Position numbers and translations under genes: made by a program. The notes beneath the pieces are model-generated. The model was not told the DNA's origin. It made no database searches and saw nothing but the letters and a program-made list of their open reading frames with translations. Source: Dehalococcoidia bacterium (GTDB taxonomy: Bacteria > Chloroflexota > Dehalococcoidia > Dehalococcoidales > DAOWLH01). From it: DNA of 5,740 bases. This document shows positions 1-5,129 of the stretch, in pieces; the stretch's first letter is position 1; the number at the start of each line of letters is the position of its first letter. The DNA lies in NCBI GenBank assembly GCA_030643515.1, contig DAOWLH010000048.1, positions 1 through 5,740 of the forward strand, written 5' to 3'.

Positions 1-2
1 AG

Positions 3-239
3 CTTAAACTCATCCGGGAAGGCCATCCCGATACACCCCTGCTGATACCCGGTGTCGGCGCCCAGGGGGGAGACCTAGAGAAAGCGGTCAGCTATGGCAT
101 CGATATCCGCGGCGAAAGGGCCATTATCAACTCGTCCCGGCAGATTATCTACGCCTCAAAGGGAGCTGGCTTCGCCCAGGCCGCCGGCAAGGCAGCAAAA
201 GAACTGAGAGAGCAGATTAACCGCTTTCGAACCGGCTAG
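3..239 (+). CDS. pyrF: Orotidine-5'-phosphate decarboxylase, C-terminal part (5' end outside window)
   Basis: This is the last 78 codons of an open frame that enters from the left edge and ends in TAG at 237-239. OMP decarboxylase converts OMP to UMP, the last step of de novo pyrimidine synthesis, in the cytoplasm. The visible part carries the phosphate-binding signature PGVGAQGGD (visible residues 16-24), followed by the INSSRQIIYAS segment, whose Arg belongs to the conserved SSR-x-I-x-YA strand near the phosphate group. It ends in a short basic helix. PGVGAQGGD together with this tail is typical of the longer 'type 2' PyrF subfamily. The catalytic Asp-Lys-Asp region lies upstream, outside the window, so activity cannot be judged here. 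The next gene starts 25 bp downstream on the same strand with no terminator between, so co-transcription is likely. The identification is firm; only the fragment is seen. Confidence 0.93.
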   Translation, partial: LKLIREGHPDTPLLIPGVGAQGGDLEKAVSYGIDIRGERAIINSSRQIIYASKGAGFAQAAGKAAKELREQINRFRTG

Positions 240-264
240 TACTCAACTTCCTGGTAATAGAAGA

Positions 265-462
265 ATGGCTGTGGAGATTAGGCTGGGCGATGTTGTCCAC
301 CTGAAAAAGAAGCACCCCTGCGGCGGAGACCGGTGGCTGGTGGTCAGGGTAGGCGCCGATATCGGTATCAGATGCCTCAAGTGCCAGCGCCGGGTGCTGC
401 TGGAGAGAGGCACCCTGGAACGCCGGTTGAGGAGCGCGCCCACCCCGGGGGGTGGAGAATAA
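265..462 (+). CDS. DUF951 family small protein (zinc-knuckle-like)
   Basis: A 65-residue protein matching the DUF951 family, whose biochemical role is not established. The visible signature is an N-terminal LGDVVHLKKKHPCG stretch (residues 8-20), then RVGADIGIRCLKC (28-40). H17, C19, C37 and C40 could form one zinc site of a small beta-rich, SH3-like or zinc-ribbon-like fold; this is an inference from spacing. The length is normal for the family, apart from a Pro/Gly-rich tail (RSAPTPGGGE). The ATG at 265 is chosen because the family signature begins a few residues later; upstream there is only a weak purine stretch (AATAGAAG) as ribosome binding site. The gene follows pyrF by 25 bp and was probably read from the same transcript. 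Family membership is confident; the function is unknown. Confidence 0.85.
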   Translation: MAVEIRLGDVVHLKKKHPCGGDRWLVVRVGADIGIRCLKCQRRVLLERGTLERRLRSAPTPGGGE

Positions 463-471
463 CACCGGAAG

Positions 472-480
472 TGCTATACT
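472..480 (+). promoter_or_regulatory. Extended -10 promoter for the 30-aa microprotein
   Basis: TGCTATACT matches the extended -10 pattern TGnTATAAT at all but one position. It lies just after the DUF951 stop codon. The position 17 bp upstream (452-457, GTGGAG) is a poor -35 element, which extended -10 promoters tolerate. Transcription would start near 487, just ahead of the GGAGGG ribosome binding site at 493-498. It could also serve dinB downstream. Confidence 0.5.
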
Positions 481-507
481 AATAACAGCGACGGAGGGTA
501 GTTGCAT

Positions 508-600
508 ATGCAGGTTTTTTATAACATACTGGTCAATGTCGGACTTATGCTTATTATATTATTCGGCGTGATGACCTTCCGAAGAATCCGGGGTAGGTGA
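508..600 (+). CDS. Predicted single-span membrane microprotein (30 aa), unrecognised
   Basis: ATG at 508 opens a 30-codon frame ending in TGA at 598-600. A strong Shine-Dalgarno sequence, GGAGGG (493-498), sits 9 nt upstream, and an extended -10 promoter precedes it. The peptide starts MQVFYNILVNVG, continues as an uninterrupted hydrophobic run (about residues 4-23, LMLIILFGVM in its core) and ends in the basic tail FRRIRGR. By the positive-inside rule this predicts one membrane helix with the C-terminus in the cytoplasm. I recognise no family. Size and build resemble small regulatory membrane proteins and type I toxins, but nothing visible proves either. It lies between the DUF951 gene (45 bp upstream) and dinB (89 bp downstream), both on the same strand. 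The coding call rests on promoter, ribosome binding site and composition, not on homology. Confidence 0.55.
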   Translation: MQVFYNILVNVGLMLIILFGVMTFRRIRGR

Positions 601-608
601 ACTTGCCC

Positions 609-622
609 GGCTGCAAACAGCC
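609..622 (+). other. Short GC-rich stem-loop after the microprotein gene
   Basis: GGCTG (609-613) and CAGCC (618-622) pair perfectly around a CAAA loop, eight bases after the microprotein stop codon. No T-run follows, so it does not qualify as an intrinsic terminator. It could stabilise the 3' end of a short transcript or be chance. Confidence 0.3.
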
Positions 623-651
623 AACCAGTCCATTCCGGCGCCATTCTCCGG

Positions 652-657
652 TATTAT
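652..657 (+). promoter_or_regulatory. Possible -10 element for dinB
   Basis: TATTAT lies 33 bp before the dinB start and is the only AT-rich -10-like hexamer in the 89-bp gap in the dinB direction. The best-spaced -35 position (629-634, TCCATT) is poor, so this promoter would be weak or need an activator. dinB may instead be read from the promoter at 472-480. Confidence 0.25.
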
Positions 658-689
658 AGCCGTGCTTTATTTACCTTAAGAGGCAGACA

Positions 690-1910
690 ATGGCACGCCG
701 CATTATACACATTGACCTTGATGCCTTCTTCGTCTCGGTAGAGCAAGTGGCCAATCCCCTGCTCCGGGGAAAGCCGGTGGTGGTCGGCGGGCAGCCCGAC
801 CGGCGGGGTGTGGTCGCCGCTGCCTCATACGAAGCCCGCAAGTTCGGCCTGTACTCGGGCATGCCGCTGAAGACAGCCGGCCACCTTTGCCCCCAGGCCA
901 TCTTCATCGAGGGTAGCTTTACCAAATACCGGGCGGCATCACGGGAATTCATGGCCATCCTGGCCGATTTCAGCCCCTTCCTGGAACCAGTGGGCATTGA
1001 TGAGGCCTTTCTAGACGTCACCGGCTTTGAGTCCCTGCATGGCTCCATCCACCGGATGGCCACCATGATAAAGCAGCGGACCAAGGAGGAGCTGGGTTTG
1101 ACCGCCTCGGTGGGCATCGCCGGCTCTAAAATAGTGGCCAAGGTTGCCTCCGACCTGTCCAAGCCCGATGGCTTGATAGAGGTCTCCCCCGGAGAAGAAG
1201 CCGCCTTTCTGAGAGCATTGCCGATAGCCAAGATGCCCGGCATCGGTAAAAAGACGGAGCCAAGGCTGAAAAGCCTGGGAATAAAGACCATCGGCGAGCT
1301 GGCGGCAGTGCCGCTGGCTACACTGAAGGGCCACTTTGGCCTCTATGGGGTACTCCTGCACCGCCATTCTCAGGGTATTGACCCCCGGGAGGTAGCCCCG
1401 CCGGCGGAGGCCAAGTCCATCAGCCGGGAAACCACCTTTGCCCGGGATAACCGCGACCTGAAATACCTTGCGGCAACGCTCCGCTATTTAAGCGAGCGGG
1501 TCGGCAGCAAGCTGCGTCAGCGAGGCAGGCAGGCCAGGTGCATTACTCTAAAGCTGAGATACTCTGATTTTACCACCATAACCCGCAACCAGACTCTCAA
1601 GCAGGCCACCGATACCGACCAGGCCATCTCCGCTGTCGGGCTTGGGCTGATGACAAAAGCGCTGGCCAAAGATAAACAAACGGTTCGCCTGATCGGCGTC
1701 GGGGTGTCCGGCCTGGTAGAGTCCGGCCGGCAGCTTGATATGCTGGACTCATCAATGGCCCGGCTGGAACGGCTGAACCAGACCATAGACCGCATCCGAA
1801 GGAAATATGGTTTCGGCGCCATCCAGACCGGGCGCACCATCAGGCTGCGGGATATCTTCCCGAAGACCAGGGCCGGCTATAAATTACAGACACCCGGTCT
1901 ATCGAGGTAG
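690..1910 (+). CDS. dinB: DNA polymerase IV (Y-family translesion polymerase)
   Basis: A 406-residue Y-family polymerase that copies damaged templates at low fidelity without proofreading. The palm carries catalytic D9 in HIDLDAFF (residues 7-14) and the acidic pair D104-E105 in VGIDEAFLD, which hold the two metal ions. F14 occupies the steric-gate position that excludes ribonucleotides. SYEARKFGLYSGMPL (46-60) is the typical fingers segment. A helix-hairpin-helix thumb follows at about 176-207 (MPGIGKKTEPRL). The little-finger domain spans about 240-350, beginning near KSISRETTF. QLDML at 348-352 fits the beta-clamp-binding motif at the usual place, followed by a basic C-terminal tail. The length is at the upper end of the family and all key residues are present, so the enzyme looks active. 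The ATG is supported by AAGAGG (678-683) six bases upstream and by the motif position. No LexA operator was recognised upstream. Confidence 0.95.
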   Translation: MARRIIHIDLDAFFVSVEQVANPLLRGKPVVVGGQPDRRGVVAAASYEARKFGLYSGMPLKTAGHLCPQAIFIEGSFTKYRAASREFMAILADFSPFLEPVGIDEAFLDVTGFESLHGSIHRMATMIKQRTKEELGLTASVGIAGSKIVAKVASDLSKPDGLIEVSPGEEAAFLRALPIAKMPGIGKKTEPRLKSLGIKTIGELAAVPLATLKGHFGLYGVLLHRHSQGIDPREVAPPAEAKSISRETTFARDNRDLKYLAATLRYLSERVGSKLRQRGRQARCITLKLRYSDFTTITRNQTLKQATDTDQAISAVGLGLMTKALAKDKQTVRLIGVGVSGLVESGRQLDMLDSSMARLERLNQTIDRIRRKYGFGAIQTGRTIRLRDIFPKTRAGYKLQTPGLSR

Positions 1911-1931
1911 GGAGGCGACTACTCGGCCTCC
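1911..1931. terminator. Hairpin between convergent genes (possible weak bidirectional terminator)
   Basis: GGAGGC (1911-1916) and GCCTCC (1926-1931) form a perfect 6-bp stem with a 9-base loop. The stem starts directly after the dinB stop codon, and the loop contains the stop codon of the opposing lipoprotein gene. There is no T-run on either side, so a Rho-independent mechanism is doubtful. It is nevertheless the only hairpin placed to separate the two convergent transcripts. Confidence 0.3.
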
Positions 1932-2455
1932 GCCTGCCTGACACTTACGGCGATGTTCTCAATGGGCTTTATGCTGATATCACCCTCATCGGTGATAGCA
2001 ACGGATTTGTCAACATCAAAGTCGAGGAGAATAATGGTGGTTTCCCCCCTGATCACCTCGAAGGGCTGCTCGAAGACATAGGGTTCACTGGGGACGATAA
2101 CCATTTCCATGTCACCGGTCATCACCACTTCCATCTTTTCAACAGCCAGGCGAACATCACTGTAGCTACCGGCAGCCACCCCGGCCCATGCTATCAGCTG
2201 CTCATGACCGACCAGCTTGATTATATCGTAGCGAGTAATCCCGGCCAGTTCCAAGTAAGTCCACCCCTCCTGGCCGGTCTCACGAATAGCAGCTTCGACG
2301 AAGTCAACCAAAACGCTGGTAACTTCATATTCCGCAGGGGCGTCGGTAATCCACAGCTCAACAGACCCGGTATCCGTCCCGCGCCAATCGCAGCCGACAA
2401 GCGCCAGGCCGAACAGGAGAGCGATAGCTACCAGGCCGCAAACAAATGCTCTCAT
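1919..2455 (-). CDS. DUF4382 domain lipoprotein
   Basis: A 178-residue predicted secreted lipoprotein. From the chosen start, MRAF is followed by a hydrophobic signal segment and the lipobox LVGC, giving a lipidated Cys at residue 22 and a mature protein anchored on the outer face of the membrane. The rest is a single DUF4382 domain. GSVELWITDAP opens it, a central beta-rich part follows with AAGSYSDVRLAVEKMEV, and the end has VIRGETTIILLDFDVDKSV and ISIKPIENIAV. The domain is common in environmental bacteria and archaea, and its function is unknown. The frame also has an ATG at 2510-2512, but that adds 19 non-signal residues and lies within the probable promoter. The inner ATG has AGGGTG five bases upstream (minus strand) and puts the signal peptide at the true N-terminus. 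The gene converges on dinB and diverges from the MscS gene, and so is probably transcribed alone. Confidence 0.8.
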   Translation of the reverse strand: MRAFVCGLVAIALLFGLALVGCDWRGTDTGSVELWITDAPAEYEVTSVLVDFVEAAIRETGQEGWTYLELAGITRYDIIKLVGHEQLIAWAGVAAGSYSDVRLAVEKMEVVMTGDMEMVIVPSEPYVFEQPFEVIRGETTIILLDFDVDKSVAITDEGDISIKPIENIAVSVRQAEAE

Positions 2456-2480
2456 CTCTGCACCCTGCACTGAGTCCTCA

Positions 2481-2512
2481 GCATATATGTATAATAACCC
2501 CGATGAGTCCAA
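2481..2512 (-). promoter_or_regulatory. Possible promoter of the DUF4382 lipoprotein gene
   Basis: Reading the minus strand, TTGGAC (2512 down to 2507) matches the -35 consensus at four of six positions. It is followed after about 15-19 bases by a very AT-rich run, TTATTATACATATAT (2497 down to 2483), which offers several -10 options, none perfect. The region lies 28 bp and more upstream of the preferred start at 2455. The exact -10 element is uncertain. Confidence 0.35.
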
Positions 2513-2538
2513 AAGGGAAGCGGAGTTAGAAGATTACC

Positions 2539-2569
2539 TTCACAGAAAGCTCTGACTTTATGGTATAAT
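2539..2569 (+). promoter_or_regulatory. Promoter of the MscS-family gene (extended -10)
   Basis: TGGTATAAT at 2561-2569 is a perfect extended -10 element. TTCACA at 2539-2544 matches the -35 consensus at five of six positions, but the 19-bp spacer is longer than ideal, so the extended -10 probably does most of the work. Transcription would start near 2576, giving a leader of about 22 bases before the ATG at 2599. Confidence 0.65.
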
Positions 2570-2598
2570 CCTCCCTGTCTTATAGAGGGGTTCTTACA

Positions 2599-3447
2599 AT
2601 GTGGGATACAATAAGTGGCTGGCTTCTAGAGCATGGAGTTCCCATCCTCGTTATCCTGGTGGCATCATTTATTGCCTTCTGGGTCATCAGGACAGCCCTG
2701 CGCCGAGTTGTTGCCCAATACGTCCGCGTAAGAGGCAAGGGGAGGCACTCCAAGCTCTGGTTTGAGAACCGGACAAATACGCTGAACGCCATCATCTCCA
2801 GCACCCTTGGCGTAGTAATATTTGTGGTTGCCCTGTTTATGATACTCTCCATGTTTTTCGATATTACCCCGCTGCTGGCCGGCGCCGGTGTCCTCGGCAT
2901 CGCCATCGGCTTCGGTGCCCAGAGCCTGATAAAAGACTTGCTGGGCGGGCTGTTTATCCTACTCGAGGACCAGTTCAACAAGGGTGACGTGGTCAAGATT
3001 GCCGGTATCGCCGGCCTGGTGGAAGAGGTCAACCTGAGGAGGACTGTTCTACGCGACCTTGACGGCATTGTCCACATCATACCCAACGGTGTGATTAGCA
3101 CCGCCTCAAACTACACCCGTGATTGGGCACGGGTTAACCTGAATATATCGGTAGGCTATGGCGAAGACCTTGACCATGTTATGGCGGTGATAAACAAGGT
3201 GGGCAAGAAGCTTGCCGAGGACGAATACTACGCTAAGCTTATTAAGACCCCGCCCCGGGCGCTCCGGGTGAACAACTTCGGCGACTCCGGCATTGACATT
3301 AAGATTTTGGGCGATACCCATCCGATGAAGCAGTGGGAAGTAACCGGCGAGCTCCGAAAGAGGCTGAAGAAGGCCTTTGATGAAGAGGGCATAGAGATAC
3401 CCTGGCCGCATGTCAAGCTTTTCTACGGCGACAGCCCGAAAGTGTAG
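2599..3447 (+). CDS. mscS: Small-conductance mechanosensitive channel, MscS family
   Basis: A 282-residue membrane channel, close to the 286 residues of E. coli MscS. The family forms a heptameric pore in the cytoplasmic membrane that opens under tension and releases solutes during hypo-osmotic shock. Predicted membrane helices lie at about 14-34, 63-87 and 92-122. The third is the pore helix, with the signature AGVLGIAIGFGAQSL (96-110). Aligned by the shared Gln, I101 and F105 occupy the two hydrophobic constriction positions (L105 and L109 in E. coli), and S109 sits at the E. coli G113 hinge. The beta domain follows with LLEDQFNKGDVV (121-132) and the conserved HIIPNGVIS (159-167). The C-terminal alpha/beta domain ends with EIPWPHVKLFYG. 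GAGGGG (2585-2590) lies eight bases before the ATG. The gene has its own promoter and appears monocistronic. Exact ion selectivity cannot be inferred. Confidence 0.92.
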   Translation: MWDTISGWLLEHGVPILVILVASFIAFWVIRTALRRVVAQYVRVRGKGRHSKLWFENRTNTLNAIISSTLGVVIFVVALFMILSMFFDITPLLAGAGVLGIAIGFGAQSLIKDLLGGLFILLEDQFNKGDVVKIAGIAGLVEEVNLRRTVLRDLDGIVHIIPNGVISTASNYTRDWARVNLNISVGYGEDLDHVMAVINKVGKKLAEDEYYAKLIKTPPRALRVNNFGDSGIDIKILGDTHPMKQWEVTGELRKRLKKAFDEEGIEIPWPHVKLFYGDSPKV

Positions 3448-3489
3448 CAGGCAGGACTTTCGCCGATAGCGGTCACCGGATTTCAAGAT

Positions 3490-3518
3490 TTGTATTATAT
3501 TTGTTAGATAGCTATAAT
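3490..3518 (+). promoter_or_regulatory. Promoter of the ilvE-plsY-like unit
   Basis: TTGTAT (3490-3495) and a perfect TATAAT (3513-3518) are separated by an ideal 17-bp spacer. Transcription would start near 3525, only about 16 bases before the ATG. That leaves no room for a T-box, leader peptide or attenuator, so branched-chain amino-acid control by attenuation is not visible here. Confidence 0.7.
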
Positions 3519-3540
3519 CCAGGCCAAAAAGGAGATAACA

Positions 3541-4458
3541 ATGCCGCCATACGCCTTTTTCCAAAATAAGTTCGTGCCCCTGGCCGAAGCCAAGATCGGC
3601 GTTATGACACACGCCCTTCACTACGGCACCGCCGTCTTTGAGGGTATCAGGGGCAACTGGAACAGCGAGCAGGAGCAAATCTACATCTTCCGCCTGAAGG
3701 AGCACTACCAGCGGTTAGAAAAAGGCTGCCGGCTTTTGAAGATCGACCTGCCCCACTCCGTAGATGAGCTGTGCCGGATAACAGTGGAGCTTGTTCGTAA
3801 GTGCGCTTTTACGGAGGATAGCTACATCCGCCCTCTGGCCTACAAAAGCTCAGAGGCTCTCGGGGTGCGCCTGCACGACCTGGATAACGACTTTCTGGTC
3901 TTTGCCATAACCTGGGGGCGCTACCTGGATATGGACGCCTGTAAGTGCTGTGTCTCCACCTGGCGGCGCCCGGCGGATAACGTGATTCCACCCCAGGCCA
4001 AGATTACCGGCCTCTACGCCAACAACGCCCTCACCAAGACAGAGGCTATAGAGAATGGCTTTGACGAGGGCATCATGCTCACCCCGGATGGCTATGTCTC
4101 TGAAGGCAGCGGTGAAAGCATCTTCCTGGTGATAGACGGCAAGCTGGTGACTCCGGCCACCTATAGCAGCATCCTGGTCGGCATCAGCCGGGATACGGTT
4201 ATACAGCTGGCCAGGAATGAGCTGGGGATTGACACCATAGAAAGGCCGGTGGTCCGCTCCGAGCTTTATACCGCCGATGAGTGTTTTCTTACCGGCACCG
4301 CCGCCCACATCACCCCGGTGGCCGAGATAGACCGCCGCCAGATAGGCAACGGCAGCGCTGGAGAAATAACTGCCAGGCTGCAAGAGCTCTACTTTGCCGT
4401 GATAAAGGGCAACCACGCCAGGTACCTTGATTGGTGCACCCCGGTCTATAAGAAATAG
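3541..4458 (+). CDS. ilvE: Branched-chain-amino-acid aminotransferase (PLP, class IV)
   Basis: A 305-residue fold-type IV PLP enzyme that transfers amino groups between glutamate and the 2-oxo acids of valine, leucine and isoleucine in the cytoplasm. HALHYGTAVFEGIRG (24-38) is the N-terminal substrate-side signature, and FRLKEHYQRL (50-59) holds the conserved Arg of the family. K154 in PPQAKITGLY (150-159) is the expected Schiff-base lysine. DEGIMLTPDGYVSEGSGESIF (175-195 region) contains the conserved E188, and LTGTAAHITPV (250-260) is the phosphate-side loop. The length matches bacterial IlvE (about 300-310). A full Shine-Dalgarno sequence, AAGGAGAT, begins 12 bases before the ATG. D-amino-acid transaminase and aminodeoxychorismate lyase share the fold. 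The FEGIRG and GTAAHITPV segments and the length favour IlvE. A Cys-rich patch (C134, C136, C137) is unusual. The PlsY-like gene follows after 15 bp. Confidence 0.92.
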   Translation: MPPYAFFQNKFVPLAEAKIGVMTHALHYGTAVFEGIRGNWNSEQEQIYIFRLKEHYQRLEKGCRLLKIDLPHSVDELCRITVELVRKCAFTEDSYIRPLAYKSSEALGVRLHDLDNDFLVFAITWGRYLDMDACKCCVSTWRRPADNVIPPQAKITGLYANNALTKTEAIENGFDEGIMLTPDGYVSEGSGESIFLVIDGKLVTPATYSSILVGISRDTVIQLARNELGIDTIERPVVRSELYTADECFLTGTAAHITPVAEIDRRQIGNGSAGEITARLQELYFAVIKGNHARYLDWCTPVYKK

Positions 4459-4473
4459 GCTGCGGAGGTTCAA

Positions 4474-5106
4474 ATGATCGAGGCTCTGGCAATAATCATC
4501 GGCTATCTTCTCGGCTCCATTCCATCAGCATATCTTGCCACCCGCCTGGCTACCGGAGGTGATATCCGCCGCCTGGGGGGAGGCAATGTCGGCGGCCTTA
4601 ACGTATTCCGGGAGATTGGTATCTGGCCGGCGCTGGCCGTCGGCCTTGTTGATATCGGCAAAGGGGCGGCGGCGGTAGCCATCGCCCAGTGGGTGCTTAA
4701 AGTTCCCGAGGCCTATGTGCTGCTGGCCGGATTGGCGGCAGTTGTCGGCCACAACTGGATGGTCTGGCTGAAGTTCAGCGGCGGCAAGGGCATGGGCGCT
4801 GCCATCGGTGCCCTGATTCCCCTTTTCCTTATCTACGACAAGCCAGATCTGCTGGGCATCTTTATGGCCGTGGTCATCGTGCCGCTGGTACTCACCCGCA
4901 ACATCGCCCTGTCCATGGGGCTGGGGCTGCTGGCTCTGCCCTTTATCGTCTGGTTCGGCACCGGCTCGGGCTACGCCACTATCATCTCGGTGGCATTGGG
5001 GCTTGTCATAACAGCCAAATTCCTGCCCACGGCACTGGGCGCTCTAAGAAAGTCGGGCCTGGCCGCTCTTGGTGTTGACCGCTGGCAGAGAAAGAGGAAA
5101 GGGTAG
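4474..5106 (+). CDS. plsY: PlsY-like membrane protein (divergent glycerol-3-phosphate acyltransferase family)
   Basis: A 210-residue polytopic membrane protein of the PlsY/DUF205 family, whose standard members acylate glycerol-3-phosphate with acyl-phosphate as the first step of phospholipid synthesis. Hydrophobic segments lie at about 3-24, 50-72, 80-98, 111-138, 141-160 and 167-186. GSIPSAYL (14-21), GDIRRLGGGNVGGLNVFR (29-46), DIGKG (60-64) and GHNWMVWLKFSGGKG (92-106) follow the family order. Two motifs deviate. Motif 1 reads GGGN and GGLN where PlsY has GSGN and GATN, placing G36 at the essential Ser. The C-terminal motif 3 (HRxNIxRLLxGTE type) is absent, replaced by LPTALGALRKSGLAALG and a basic tail. 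This could be a lineage-specific paralogue with another activity or a variant acyltransferase. GGAGGT (4464-4469) lies four bases before the ATG. It is likely co-transcribed with ilvE. Family membership is firm; the enzymatic role is uncertain. Confidence 0.82.
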   Translation: MIEALAIIIGYLLGSIPSAYLATRLATGGDIRRLGGGNVGGLNVFREIGIWPALAVGLVDIGKGAAAVAIAQWVLKVPEAYVLLAGLAAVVGHNWMVWLKFSGGKGMGAAIGALIPLFLIYDKPDLLGIFMAVVIVPLVLTRNIALSMGLGLLALPFIVWFGTGSGYATIISVALGLVITAKFLPTALGALRKSGLAALGVDRWQRKRKG

Positions 5107-5113
5107 GGTAACA

Positions 5114-5129
5114 CAACTCAGCCAAGTTG
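5114..5129. other. Weak inverted repeat between convergent plsY-like and lexA ends
   Basis: CAACT (5114-5118) and AGTTG (5125-5129) can pair around a 6-base loop at the junction of the two convergent genes, overlapping the last codons of lexA. No T-run follows in either direction. It is the only paired structure in the 11-bp gap and is too weak to call a terminator with confidence. Confidence 0.2.

Noticed and set aside
217..507. Minus-strand frames (96 and 66 codons) opposite the DUF951 gene
   Set aside because: The plus strand carries the HPCG...CLKC family signature. The minus-strand translations are Ser/Pro-rich noise.
601..689. A LexA operator upstream of dinB
   Set aside because: I looked for the enterobacterial, Gram-positive and alphaproteobacterial LexA box types and found no match, so no operator is annotated.
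671..1291. A 206-codon minus-strand open frame inside dinB
   Set aside because: It is fully antisense to a polymerase with intact catalytic motifs. Its translation has no recognisable domain, and the frame is open because of GC-biased codons on the opposite strand.
2204..2473. An 89-codon plus-strand open frame opposite the lipoprotein gene
   Set aside because: The minus strand encodes a clear DUF4382 lipoprotein with signal peptide. The plus-strand translation is compositionally odd and unrecognised.
3448..3480. Small inverted repeats after the MscS gene (for example CCGATAGCGG at 3463-3472)
   Set aside because: The stem is only three base pairs with no T-run, too weak to propose as a terminator.
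3850..4473. A 207-codon minus-strand open frame opposite ilvE
   Set aside because: It mirrors the ilvE coding frame, shows no family signature and has no promoter or ribosome binding site of note. ilvE itself is complete and well supported.
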